In this document: piece by piece, positions 17,364 to 24,118 of the stretch
Layout of the letters: each line of letters starts with the position of its first letter
Numbering within the stretch: the stretch's first letter is position 1
Source: an uncultured Muribaculum sp.
GTDB lineage: Bacteria; Bacteroidota; Bacteroidia; Bacteroidales; Muribaculaceae
Assembly: GCA_910587665.1 (NCBI GenBank)
Contig: CAJUMZ010000028.1
Location: forward strand, 1-41,141
Direction: 5' to 3'
Length of the DNA: 41,141 nucleotides
The notes under the pieces: generated by a model
What the model was told of the DNA's origin: nothing
What the model saw: the letters and a program-made list of their open reading frames with translations, nothing else
Database searches by the model: none
Made by a program: the position numbers and the translations under genes

Positions 17364-17792
17364 TTTCCATTGTATTATGAAAAAGGCGTAAACCATTCTT
17401 ATTGCTTGTTTTCACCTTAGGTTACCGCCAAGTTACCTTATCTCCCACAAGCACAGAACAGTCCACGCCATATACAGCGTGAACCTTCAGTCTGCTTGTC
17501 CTCGGAAGATGAATGTTTGGCGGTATTCAAGGTAAAGAGAACAAGAGCTAAAAGCTCAAATATATCAGTTATATGTCCTACTCAAGTCAATAGCAATGGA
17601 AACGCGTTCTTCGGTTTATTAATATGCCGCGCGCAGCAAAAGGCGCGGACTGTTTATATCCAACCAATGAGACCCGGCGACATTATTCTGTCGACAGCCT
17701 CGTGTGCGTTTCTATCTTATATCTGTCGTTGACCTCCTTTTCTAATGTTAATCACTTATTCCTGCGCGGATTATGACGCGCAAGAATCCTAT
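17364..17792 (-). promoter_or_regulatory. Long hairpin-rich leader of the BspA-like gene (candidate structured RNA)
   Basis: About 430 nt with no credible gene separate the predicted start of transcription from the start codon. The stretch contains a series of perfect or near-perfect inverted repeats: 17758-17787 (11 bp, one wobble, at the very 5' end), 17678-17693 (CGACA/TGTCG), 17627-17648 (CCGCGC/GCGCGG), 17560-17574 (ATATA/TATAT), 17545-17557 (GAGCT/AGCTC) and a nested one, ACAAGCA/TGCTTGT (17447-17499) enclosing CACGC/GCGTG (17464-17481). Its base composition is near 50% GC, unlike the AT-rich coding start that follows. It may be a structured 5' UTR, a riboswitch-like element or a separate small RNA; I cannot match it to a named family with confidence. 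Confidence 0.5.
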
Positions 17793-17797
17793 CTCTA

Positions 17798-17805
17798 CAA
17801 AGATA
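17798..17805 (-). promoter_or_regulatory. -7 element of the BspA-like gene inside an inverted repeat
   Basis: The minus strand reads TATCTTTG, an exact TAnnTTTG match. It lies within the inverted repeat CTATCTTTGTAGAGATAG (17789-17806, 6-bp arms), which could be an operator. No clear TTTG -33 element is present 19-21 nt upstream, so an activator or another sigma factor may be needed. Confidence 0.55.
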
Positions 17806-17828
17806 GCCTTTTTCACCGAAAATCGCTG

Positions 17829-17855
17829 CCTGCCGAGCTAAAAAATTTCGGCAGG
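17829..17855. repeat. Inverted repeat between BspA promoter and nonamer array 2
   Basis: CCTGCCGA (17829-17836) and TCGGCAGG (17848-17855) form a perfect 8-bp stem with an 11-nt A/T-rich loop. There is no T-run on either side, so it is not a typical terminator; it may be a regulatory or boundary element. Confidence 0.5.
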
Positions 17856-17867
17856 GAGGATAATAAT

Positions 17868-17903
17868 GGGACTAATGGGTCAAATGGGGCTAATAAGGCT
17901 TAT
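17868..17903 (+). repeat. Nonamer array 2 (upstream of the BspA unit, before the IVP-type gene)
   Basis: Units GGGACTAAT, GGGTCAAAT, GGGGCTAAT and the decayed AAGGCTTAT. It is in the same orientation as array 1, 2.7 kb away, with two differences in the first 27 positions. It lies just upstream of the BspA promoter and about 100 nt before the four-helix-bundle gene. Confidence 0.85.
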
Positions 17904-17962
17904 GAAATTTAGGTTTATAATTATTTGTAATAGTTTTTCATGAAATTATTTGCTATTATGAT

Positions 17963-17970
17963 TACATTTG
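17963..17970 (+). promoter_or_regulatory. Possible -7 element of the four-helix-bundle gene
   Basis: TACATTTG matches TAnnTTTG and lies 36 nt before the start codon at 18006. No TTTG occurs at the expected 19-21 nt spacing, so the call is weak. Confidence 0.4.
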
Positions 17971-18005
17971 ATTAAATTTAGGAGTTAACCGAAATAACAA
18001 TTACA

Positions 18006-18566
18006 ATGGGTGAAAGATTTCTTCCTCTTAACGGCAATTATCGAAACTTGATTGTATTCAAGAAAGCAGAATGTATTTATGATGTTACATTCTATTTTGC
18101 TAATAATTTCTTGACGAAGAGTGATCGCACCATAGACCAGATGATACAAGCCGCAAGAAGCGGTCGACAGAATATCGCGGAAGGTTCTGCAGCTTCAGTT
18201 ACATCGTCAGAAACTGAAATAAAATTAATCAACGTGGCGCGAGCAAGCTTACAAGAGTTATTGTTGGATTACGAGGATTATTTGCGAGTCCGCAATATGG
18301 AAAAATGGAATATCAATGATTATCGCAGTAGACAAACTCGTAGAGCCTGCTCTCAACACAATGATTCAGAATATTTCGTAGACGCAATAAAAAAGAGAAA
18401 ACCTGAAACAATTGCCAACATAGCCATCACGCTCATCCACCAAACCGATGTATTACTGCGAAAGCTTATTGACCGTCTACAAGACGATTTTGTAAAAACA
18501 GGCGGGATCAAAGAAGCAATGATGCAAGCACGTCGCGATTACAGAAAAAAGAATCTTGGTTATTAG
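18006..18566 (+). CDS. Four-helix-bundle protein, 23S rRNA intervening-sequence (IVP/S23) family with C-terminal suffix
   Basis: 186 aa. Residues about 10-95 match the S23/IVP four-helix bundle (NLIVFKKAECIYDV, SDRTIDQMIQAARSGRQNIAEGSAA, SLQELLLDYEDYLR). The second half (about 125-186, ending RRDYRKKN) looks like the extra suffix seen in a Bacteroidetes subgroup. Relatives were first found as ORFs within intervening sequences of 23S rRNA; stand-alone copies like this one have no established function. The stop codon TAG is itself part of nonamer array 3, and array 2 lies upstream, so repeats frame the gene. Composition is uneven, with AT-rich stretches near the start. No neighbour suggests a pathway. 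Confidence 0.85.
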   Translation: MGERFLPLNGNYRNLIVFKKAECIYDVTFYFANNFLTKSDRTIDQMIQAARSGRQNIAEGSAASVTSSETEIKLINVARASLQELLLDYEDYLRVRNMEKWNINDYRSRQTRRACSQHNDSEYFVDAIKKRKPETIANIAITLIHQTDVLLRKLIDRLQDDFVKTGGIKEAMMQARRDYRKKNLGY

Positions 18567-18588
18567 ACCCATTAGTCCCATTAGACCC
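18562..18588 (-). repeat. Nonamer array 3 (over the stop codon of the four-helix-bundle gene)
   Basis: On the plus strand three units ATTAGACCC, ATTAGTCCC, ATTAGACCC, then a decayed ACTAACTAC. This is the reverse complement of arrays 1 and 2 (unit GGGnCTAAT), but relative to the gene it follows it has the same sense as array 1 relative to the BspA-like gene. Confidence 0.85.
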
Positions 18589-18606
18589 ACTAACTACTCA
18601 ATGAGA

Positions 18607-19950
18607 TTACAGGATGTCGAGGCCGGCGAGGAAGACGATGGCGATGCCGGTGGGAGCCACGTAGCGGAGGAGGAACACGATGGCACGCAGAAGGCGGGGA
18701 TTCAGGGTGCCCGTACCGCGAAGCTGGAAAGCCACTACCTTACGGTCAAGGAACCATCCCACAAATATTGAGATAAACATTCCACCAAGCGGCAACAATA
18801 TGTTGCTCGACACATAGTCAAACAGGTCAAATATCGTAAGCCCGAAGATCTTCAATCCGCTTAATGAACTAAACGACAGTGCACACAACGTACCCAACAC
18901 CATGGCTATTCCGGCATTGAGCAGCACAGCCTTGCGGCGCGTGAATCCGAGCTGCTCCACAAAGAAGGCGATCGCGATCTCACTCATTGAAATCGTGGAT
19001 GTAAGCGAGGCAAGGAAAAGGAGAAAGAAGAACAGTGCCGACCATACAATGCCAAACGGAAGCTGATGGAAAATCTCGGGCAACACCTCAAACACGAGTT
19101 TGGGTCCGGCTGCAGGCTCGGTGTGGTAAGTGAATACCGCCGGGAAAATAATCACCCCGGCAAGCAACGCGACGCAGGTGTCGAGCGTTGCCGTGATGGT
19201 CGCACTTTTCACAAGTGGCGTCTTGTCGGAAAAGTAGCTTGAATAGGTCAACATTGTACCTAGTCCGAGCGACAGGGAGAAAAATGCCTGACCGAGGGCG
19301 CCTATAAGCACCGAGGAATCGACCTTTGAAAAGTCAGGGCGGAAAAGGAACTCAAGCCCCTCCTTTGCCCCGGGCATAAGCAGCGAGTTGACACAAAACA
19401 CTACAAGTATCAGGAACAACACAGGCATCAGTACATTTGACACCCTTTCTATGCCCTTCTGAACGCCGCGCAACAGAATCACGGCATTGCACAGAAGAAA
19501 CACCAATGTCCACACGACAGGCATATATCCGGTAGAGAAGCTGTCAAACACCTCATGGCGGGTACCTGATTCTACCGCGTCAAGAGCACCGGTAACAGAC
19601 TGTACAAAATACTCGATTGTCCATCCGGCAACCACAGAATAAAATGACAATATCAATATCGAGGCAAGAATGCCCATATATCCTACCCAAGCCCATTGTT
19701 TTACGCCGTGAAGCATGCGGAAAGCCCCGAAAATATTGCTACGGGAACTGCGGCCCATGATAAACTCGGCACAGATCACAGGCACTCCGATCAAAAAGAT
19801 AAACCCTACATATATCAGCAGGAACGCACCTCCGCCATGGACCCCCGCCTCATACGGGAAACGCCAAATGTTTCCAAGACCGACAGCCGAGCCGACCGTG
19901 GTAGCAATCACTCCGAGGCGAGTGGCAAACTGTGCGCGATTTTCTTTCAT
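18607..19950 (-). CDS. Sodium-dependent transporter, NSS/SNF family (copy 2 of tandem pair)
   Basis: 447 aa from ATG 19950 (alternative 19956, which overlaps the upstream stop codon). A LeuT-fold Na+ symporter in the inner membrane with 11-12 hydrophobic helices. TM1 carries the Na+/substrate-binding unwound motif VGSAVGLGNIWRFPYE; TM6 region is FFSLSLGLGTMLTYSSYF, and TM8 has SLTSTISMSEIA. Substrate is probably an amino acid or amine but cannot be read from sequence. It follows a paralogue by 5 nt and shares blocks such as SVLIGALGQAFFSLSLG; the two are likely cotranscribed and diverged after duplication. Confidence 0.93.
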   Translation of the reverse strand: MKENRAQFATRLGVIATTVGSAVGLGNIWRFPYEAGVHGGGAFLLIYVGFIFLIGVPVICAEFIMGRSSRSNIFGAFRMLHGVKQWAWVGYMGILASILILSFYSVVAGWTIEYFVQSVTGALDAVESGTRHEVFDSFSTGYMPVVWTLVFLLCNAVILLRGVQKGIERVSNVLMPVLFLILVVFCVNSLLMPGAKEGLEFLFRPDFSKVDSSVLIGALGQAFFSLSLGLGTMLTYSSYFSDKTPLVKSATITATLDTCVALLAGVIIFPAVFTYHTEPAAGPKLVFEVLPEIFHQLPFGIVWSALFFFLLFLASLTSTISMSEIAIAFFVEQLGFTRRKAVLLNAGIAMVLGTLCALSFSSLSGLKIFGLTIFDLFDYVSSNILLPLGGMFISIFVGWFLDRKVVAFQLRGTGTLNPRLLRAIVFLLRYVAPTGIAIVFLAGLDIL

Positions 19951-19955
19951 AACCA

Positions 19956-21338
19956 TTAACTGAATAATTTTGCACAAAGTATTACCGCGATAAGCACAGG
20001 TGCAAGATAACGCACGATAAAGAGAACCGGGCGATACCAGCGGACCGAGGTAGTGCCATCATTGGTAAGCTCCTTGAAAAAATATCCCTTTGGAGCAAAC
20101 CAACCAAGGTATATGCAGGTAAATATAGCGACAAGCGGAAGCATTATATTTGTCGCAAAATTGTCAAGGAAATCAAACAATGTCATCCCCGCAATCGTCA
20201 TCCATGACAAGCTGCCCTGCGAGAGCGAGCAAAGCGAACTCAGTACAAACAGAGGCAATATGACCGCAAAGCATGCAGCAGTGCGCTTCATATTAAAACG
20301 ATCCTGCATAAACGCAATGGACACCTCGGCAAGAGAGATTGTCGATGTAAGAGCCGCCACAAGCAACAGGAGGAAAAACAGTATTGACCACAGTTGGGTG
20401 GCTGGCATCTGCACAAATACCTCGGGAAGGGTGACAAACACCAGCGTCGCCCCTTCAAGTCCATGGCTTTCAAGCCCGAATGACTTCACGGCGGGGAAAA
20501 TGATAAATCCCATCATCATTGCCACCAGCAGGTCAAGGAGCGACACCGTCACAGCCGTGCGGGTAAGTTTGGTGTCTTTAGGGAAATAGCTTGAATATGT
20601 AATCAGAATACCCATGCCGAGCGACAGCGAGAAAAATGCCTGTCCGAGAGCATTGACTGCTACTGCGGGAGTTATCTTTGAAAAATCGGGATTCAGGAAG
20701 AAGAGCAAACCCTCATCAGCTTTCGGGAACGTCATCGCCACTCCGGCAAACACGAGCAGCAACAGAAACAGCACAGGCATAAGGATATTGGACATCTTCT
20801 CTATGCCTTTCTGCACTCCCATTAGGAGAATACCCAGATTTATGGCAAGCATGACATAGGTCATCACCAGCGGCTTTATATCCTGTACTATATATTCCTG
20901 CATCTTTGAATGAAACTGGTAATCCATCACCTCAAGGACAGAATCGCCGGGATTACCCGCCACGGGAGCAAAAAGATTACCGATAATCGACTGCCACATA
21001 TATTCAAGAGTCCAACCGGCGACCACCATATAAAATGAAAGAATGAGATATGATGCAAGAATCGCGACCGCACCCACAATCCACCATTTCTTGCCCGGAG
21101 CGAGGAGCCGAAACACACCGGAAGCGTCGCTACGCTTACCCCTGCCAAGCGAGAACTCGGCGAGCATGACGGGTATGCCGAGAAGGAACACACAACCTAT
21201 ATAAAGAAGCAGAAAGGCAGCACCACCGTTAGCCTGCGTTTCAGCAGGGAAACGCCATACATTGCCAAGACCAACAGCAGAACCCACTGTTGCCGCAATC
21301 AGACCCACTTTGCTGCCAAATTGTACTTTTGATGCCAT
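19956..21338 (-). CDS. Sodium-dependent transporter, NSS/SNF family (copy 1 of tandem pair)
   Basis: 460 aa, LeuT-fold Na+:solute symporter. TM1 motif VGSAVGLGNVWRFPAE differs from the neighbouring copy at its end (PAE against PYE), next to the substrate site. TM6 has FFSLSLGMGILITYSSYF and TM8 has ALTSTISLAEVSIAF. A TATTTTTG -7 box lies 21 nt upstream of the start. The two NSS genes and the Nqr operon later in the window fit a sodium-based energy economy. Substrate unknown. Confidence 0.93.
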   Translation of the reverse strand: MASKVQFGSKVGLIAATVGSAVGLGNVWRFPAETQANGGAAFLLLYIGCVFLLGIPVMLAEFSLGRGKRSDASGVFRLLAPGKKWWIVGAVAILASYLILSFYMVVAGWTLEYMWQSIIGNLFAPVAGNPGDSVLEVMDYQFHSKMQEYIVQDIKPLVMTYVMLAINLGILLMGVQKGIEKMSNILMPVLFLLLLVFAGVAMTFPKADEGLLFFLNPDFSKITPAVAVNALGQAFFSLSLGMGILITYSSYFPKDTKLTRTAVTVSLLDLLVAMMMGFIIFPAVKSFGLESHGLEGATLVFVTLPEVFVQMPATQLWSILFFLLLLVAALTSTISLAEVSIAFMQDRFNMKRTAACFAVILPLFVLSSLCSLSQGSLSWMTIAGMTLFDFLDNFATNIMLPLVAIFTCIYLGWFAPKGYFFKELTNDGTTSVRWYRPVLFIVRYLAPVLIAVILCAKLFS

Positions 21339-21358
21339 ATTATCTTATTTGTCGGGTG

Positions 21359-21366
21359 CAAAAATA
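21359..21366 (-). promoter_or_regulatory. -7 element for the tandem NSS transporter genes
   Basis: Minus strand TATTTTTG fits TAnnTTTG and is 21 nt from the start codon at 21338, the same distance as in other promoters here. The -33 region is not TTTG. Confidence 0.55.
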
Positions 21367-21421
21367 CACAAAAACTTACATTTTGCCACCGAAACAATTC
21401 TATTTTTAAAAATTTTATGAT

Positions 21422-21429
21422 TAATTTTG
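21422..21429 (+). promoter_or_regulatory. -7 element for the vanZ-like gene
   Basis: TAATTTTG fits TAnnTTTG and lies 17 nt before the start codon at 21446. No TTTG is present at the -33 position. Together with 21359-21366 it forms a compact divergent promoter region. Confidence 0.5.
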
Positions 21430-21445
21430 CATTAATCATTCAATA

Positions 21446-21874
21446 ATGAAAACAAAACAATTCATAAAAAGATTACCGCCGTTTACATTAACGGTGATTG
21501 TGACGACAGCGATACTGTATCTCACCTTGGTGCCAAAGCCATTGCCCGATAATGACATAGAATGGTTTCAAGGCGCTGACAAAGTGGTGCATGCCCTCAT
21601 GATGCTCGGACTGACCGGTGCCCTCGGGTTGGACTACATGAGGCGATACGGAAAGCGGGAGGTCACGCCTCCCGCCTTAATGATTGTTATATTTGTATTT
21701 GCCACAGGTGTATTCGGTGGTGGAATCGAGTTGATTCAAGGATGGATGGGTCTCGGCAGAAGTGAAGACATATACGACTTCATCGCCGATTGTATAGGTG
21801 CCCTTTCGGGCGGCTTTCTCATTCTTGTACTGTGGCAACAGGTGCATCAATGGCTTTGGGGACGGCGTAGGTAG
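21446..21874 (+). CDS. VanZ-like family membrane protein
   Basis: 142 aa with four predicted membrane helices: about 12-30, 48-64, 76-97 and 118-136. VanZ-family hallmarks are visible: KVVHALMMLGLTGALG after the first helix and GGGIELIQGWMGLGRSEDIYDFIADCIGALSG near the end. The family is named for teicoplanin resistance in enterococci, but most members, including this type, have no known function. The last 56 nt overlap the 3' end of the convergent tlpA-like gene. Confidence 0.88.
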   Translation: MKTKQFIKRLPPFTLTVIVTTAILYLTLVPKPLPDNDIEWFQGADKVVHALMMLGLTGALGLDYMRRYGKREVTPPALMIVIFVFATGVFGGGIELIQGWMGLGRSEDIYDFIADCIGALSGGFLILVLWQQVHQWLWGRRR

Positions 21875-22892
21875 CCATTGCCTCCGCAACAACCCTGCGC
21901 AACGAGTCGCCCTGCATGCCGCGCGCCACAATAGTGCCTTCCGGATCAATAAGCATGATATGCGGAATACCCGATATGCCGTACAGGTCGGTAGGCACAG
22001 TCTGAGCATCAAGTATCTGATCCCAAGGTAATTCAAGCTGCTTGACGGCTTTCTCAGAGTCATCACGCTTGTCCCACACAGCAACACCGACCACATTCAA
22101 TCCGCGTGAATTGTATGCGTCATAAAGCTCTTTTATCACAGGCATCTCCCTGCGACACGGTCCACACCAGCTCGCCCAAAAATCGACAAGCGTATAGTAG
22201 CCTGGCTTGACGTAATCACTAAACTTTACTTCTGATCCGTCAGCAGCCTTAATTGAGAAATCGGCATAGCGGTTTCCTGCCGCCGTGGCCGCTTCCCTGC
22301 GTTTTGCCTCCACGAGATTGCTCACCCTCTTGTAGCGGGCAAGCGAAGGATATTGCCTAAGCTTGGCGGAAAGAGCGTCAACGTCATACTCGTATGCAGC
22401 CTGAAGAAATGCCATGTAACCGACCGGATTGTCATGATGCCGCTCCACGTAATTGTCAAGCAAGCGGGAATAAGCATCATTCACCGCATTACGTGTAGAA
22501 TCGTCGGGAGCATTGTTATAAAGGGCGTCGATAGAGTCGGCCTCGCTTATAAAACGAGACAGCAACAGATTCATGGGAGTATCTTCCGAAACCCTGCCGC
22601 TGTCTATGGATATAACGCCCGGTTCAAGCACAAATGTGCCTGCACGCCGGTCACCAAGAAGCAAGCGCGCCAGCACCACACTGTCTGCAACACCGCTGAA
22701 AGCAGCACGGCTGTCAGTGACAAGCGCACTGTCGATCTTTTCACCTGTATCATAATTTACAATATAGGCCGTCATTCCGTCATTGCCCGCATCAAAAGAG
22801 GCGTCAACAGAATAATCATTATCATGCGACGTAGTCTTACATGAAATCAACGCCACGCAGACAAGCGCAGCTGAAATTGCATAATGTTTCAT
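21819..22892 (-). CDS. Lipoprotein thiol:disulfide oxidoreductase, TlpA type with DUF4369-like N terminus
   Basis: 357 aa. Lipoprotein signal MKHYAISAALVCVALISC with lipidated Cys18; N-terminal beta-rich DUF4369-like domain (about 25-125); helical linker; C-terminal thioredoxin fold (about 208-340) with active site WCGPC (Cys243, Cys246) and cis-Pro in SGIPHIMLID. It acts in the periplasm or on a membrane surface, reducing or isomerising disulfides. Last gene of a three-gene minus-strand set (small acidic protein, OmpA, TlpA) with gaps of 3 and 20 nt. Its stop lies within the vanZ-like gene on the other strand. Confidence 0.92.
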   Translation of the reverse strand: MKHYAISAALVCVALISCKTTSHDNDYSVDASFDAGNDGMTAYIVNYDTGEKIDSALVTDSRAAFSGVADSVVLARLLLGDRRAGTFVLEPGVISIDSGRVSEDTPMNLLLSRFISEADSIDALYNNAPDDSTRNAVNDAYSRLLDNYVERHHDNPVGYMAFLQAAYEYDVDALSAKLRQYPSLARYKRVSNLVEAKRREAATAAGNRYADFSIKAADGSEVKFSDYVKPGYYTLVDFWASWCGPCRREMPVIKELYDAYNSRGLNVVGVAVWDKRDDSEKAVKQLELPWDQILDAQTVPTDLYGISGIPHIMLIDPEGTIVARGMQGDSLRRVVAEAMATYAVPKAIDAPVATVQE

Positions 22893-22912
22893 TTATACGG
22901 ATTAATTTAGGA

Positions 22913-23629
22913 TTATTTCCTGTATATAAGCTTACCGGACTTTGCCATCTCGATTACAAGACGGTCGGGAATTATATAAATCTCAATACGCCGATTACGG
23001 GCACGGTTAGCCTGGGAATTATTCTCCACAAGCGGATCGGTTGCACCAAGGGCATACGGTATCAGGTCAATCGTAGGCAACTGATCCCTAGACAGCCAAT
23101 CGTATACGGCATTAACCCTCGCCTCACTGAGCGCGTCGGTATATTCCGGAGAACCCGTGTCATCGGTATGGCTTACTATCACCATCTTGTACAACCCCAT
23201 CTGACGAAGCAGATTGGCGTAAGGCATAAGGAATTCTTTTGCCGACGGGCGCAGAACCGTGTCATTAGGCGCAAAAAGCTGATCAGTGCCGATTGTGGCA
23301 ACCACGACCTCGCCGTCACGCCATTTCTCTATCGTCTCACGCTTTCTTGATGACAAATCCTTTGCAAGCTGATTCATATAGTCAGCTACTATATCATGCT
23401 GCTTTTCCGGCACGACAGGCACAAGCAAGTTGTCGTCAAGCGACAGGTCTTCCTCCGCCTCCCGGGGCTCTGACTTCTTATCGTTTTTCTTAGACTTCGA
23501 CTCATCCGACGACGGCATAAGCTTTTCCTTCAACGCCTTGAAAGGATTGACAGCATACACCTCACCCTGCCACATAAATGATGCGACAAGGATAGAAATC
23601 CCTATTGTAAAACGTCGTGAGAGTCTCAT
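22913..23629 (-). CDS. OmpA family protein (C-terminal peptidoglycan-binding domain)
   Basis: 238 aa. Signal peptide 1-27 ending in VYA; an acidic/basic low-complexity linker (about 40-65, SDESKSKKNDKK); then an OmpA-C domain (about 115-230) with the TDDTGSPEYTDALSEARVNAVYDWL and NRARNRRIEIYI motifs that contact peptidoglycan. No beta barrel or lipobox, so it is a periplasmic, cell-wall-binding protein. The TDDTG segment has the conserved Asp. It lies 3 nt after the small acidic protein and 20 nt before tlpA. Confidence 0.92.
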   Translation of the reverse strand: MRLSRRFTIGISILVASFMWQGEVYAVNPFKALKEKLMPSSDESKSKKNDKKSEPREAEEDLSLDDNLLVPVVPEKQHDIVADYMNQLAKDLSSRKRETIEKWRDGEVVVATIGTDQLFAPNDTVLRPSAKEFLMPYANLLRQMGLYKMVIVSHTDDTGSPEYTDALSEARVNAVYDWLSRDQLPTIDLIPYALGATDPLVENNSQANRARNRRIEIYIIPDRLVIEMAKSGKLIYRK

Positions 23630-23632
23630 AGA

Positions 23633-23959
23633 TCAATCCTCCATGCCTATTGATTTCTCATAGGCGAGTTCACCTTCGACTATGTAATGCACATCAGCTG
23701 TATCAACGACGGCAAGCTTGTCTTTTGCGAGCATCTTGCCAATATATCCGGTCAACTTCTCAAGATCGGGAGAGGCATCATCAGCATCATCTCCGGAAGG
23801 AATGTCAAGATAACCGTTATCCTCATAATAATCCCATATCATATCGAGAATATTGAGAATCTCGTCATCGGAATAACGCTCACTAATATCAGCGGGCATA
23901 TAGTTTCGGATAAACTTTATAGCTTCCGACTCATCATATTGCATGTCACTGTCAGCCAT
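23633..23959 (-). CDS. Small acidic protein of unknown function
   Basis: 108 aa, strongly acidic (many Asp/Glu), no signal peptide or membrane helix, so probably cytoplasmic. It looks mostly helical with conserved-looking aromatic pairs (MIWDYYEDNGYLDI) and a central Asp-rich loop (SGDDADDASPD). I do not recognise the family. It is first in the set with ompA and tlpA (3-nt gap to ompA), yet its partners are exported, so the link may be regulatory or only transcriptional. Its upstream region has only an imperfect -7 box. Confidence 0.8.
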   Translation of the reverse strand: MADSDMQYDESEAIKFIRNYMPADISERYSDDEILNILDMIWDYYEDNGYLDIPSGDDADDASPDLEKLTGYIGKMLAKDKLAVVDTADVHYIVEGELAYEKSIGMED

Positions 23960-24059
23960 ATCGGATATATTTGTTGTTATCTGTCGCTAAGTTAATGAAA
24001 ATCCCCCTAACCTGCGAAGGGTATCACACTATTTCATAAAATTTAGGTGATTTTTAACA

Positions 24060-24096
24060 CAAACGAAAAGAGGCGCACCCAAAGGCACGCCTCTTT
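24060..24096 (-). terminator. Terminator of the exbB-exbD-exbD-tonB operon
   Basis: Stem AAAGAGGCG (24067-24075) with CGCCTCTTT (24088-24096), 9 bp, and on the minus strand a T-rich tail TTTTCGTTTG. It begins 22 nt after the tonB stop. Confidence 0.8.
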
Positions 24097-24118
24097 ATAT
24101 AATTAATTGTTCAGGTGA

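Noticed and set aside
17496..17732. 78-aa plus-strand open frame in the BspA leader region
   Set aside because: It runs antisense to the hairpin series, has no signal of coding (no promoter, no recognisable family, Cys/Arg/Ser-rich composition) and its open frame seems a by-product of the conserved-looking RNA structures.
15163..18588. Nonamer arrays considered as a CRISPR array
   Set aside because: The units are 9 bp and directly adjacent with no spacers, and there are no cas genes in the window.
23987..23994. Possible promoter of the small acidic protein-ompA-tlpA set (minus strand TAACTTAG)
   Set aside because: One mismatch in the most conserved part of the -7 box and no -33 element; not strong enough to list.
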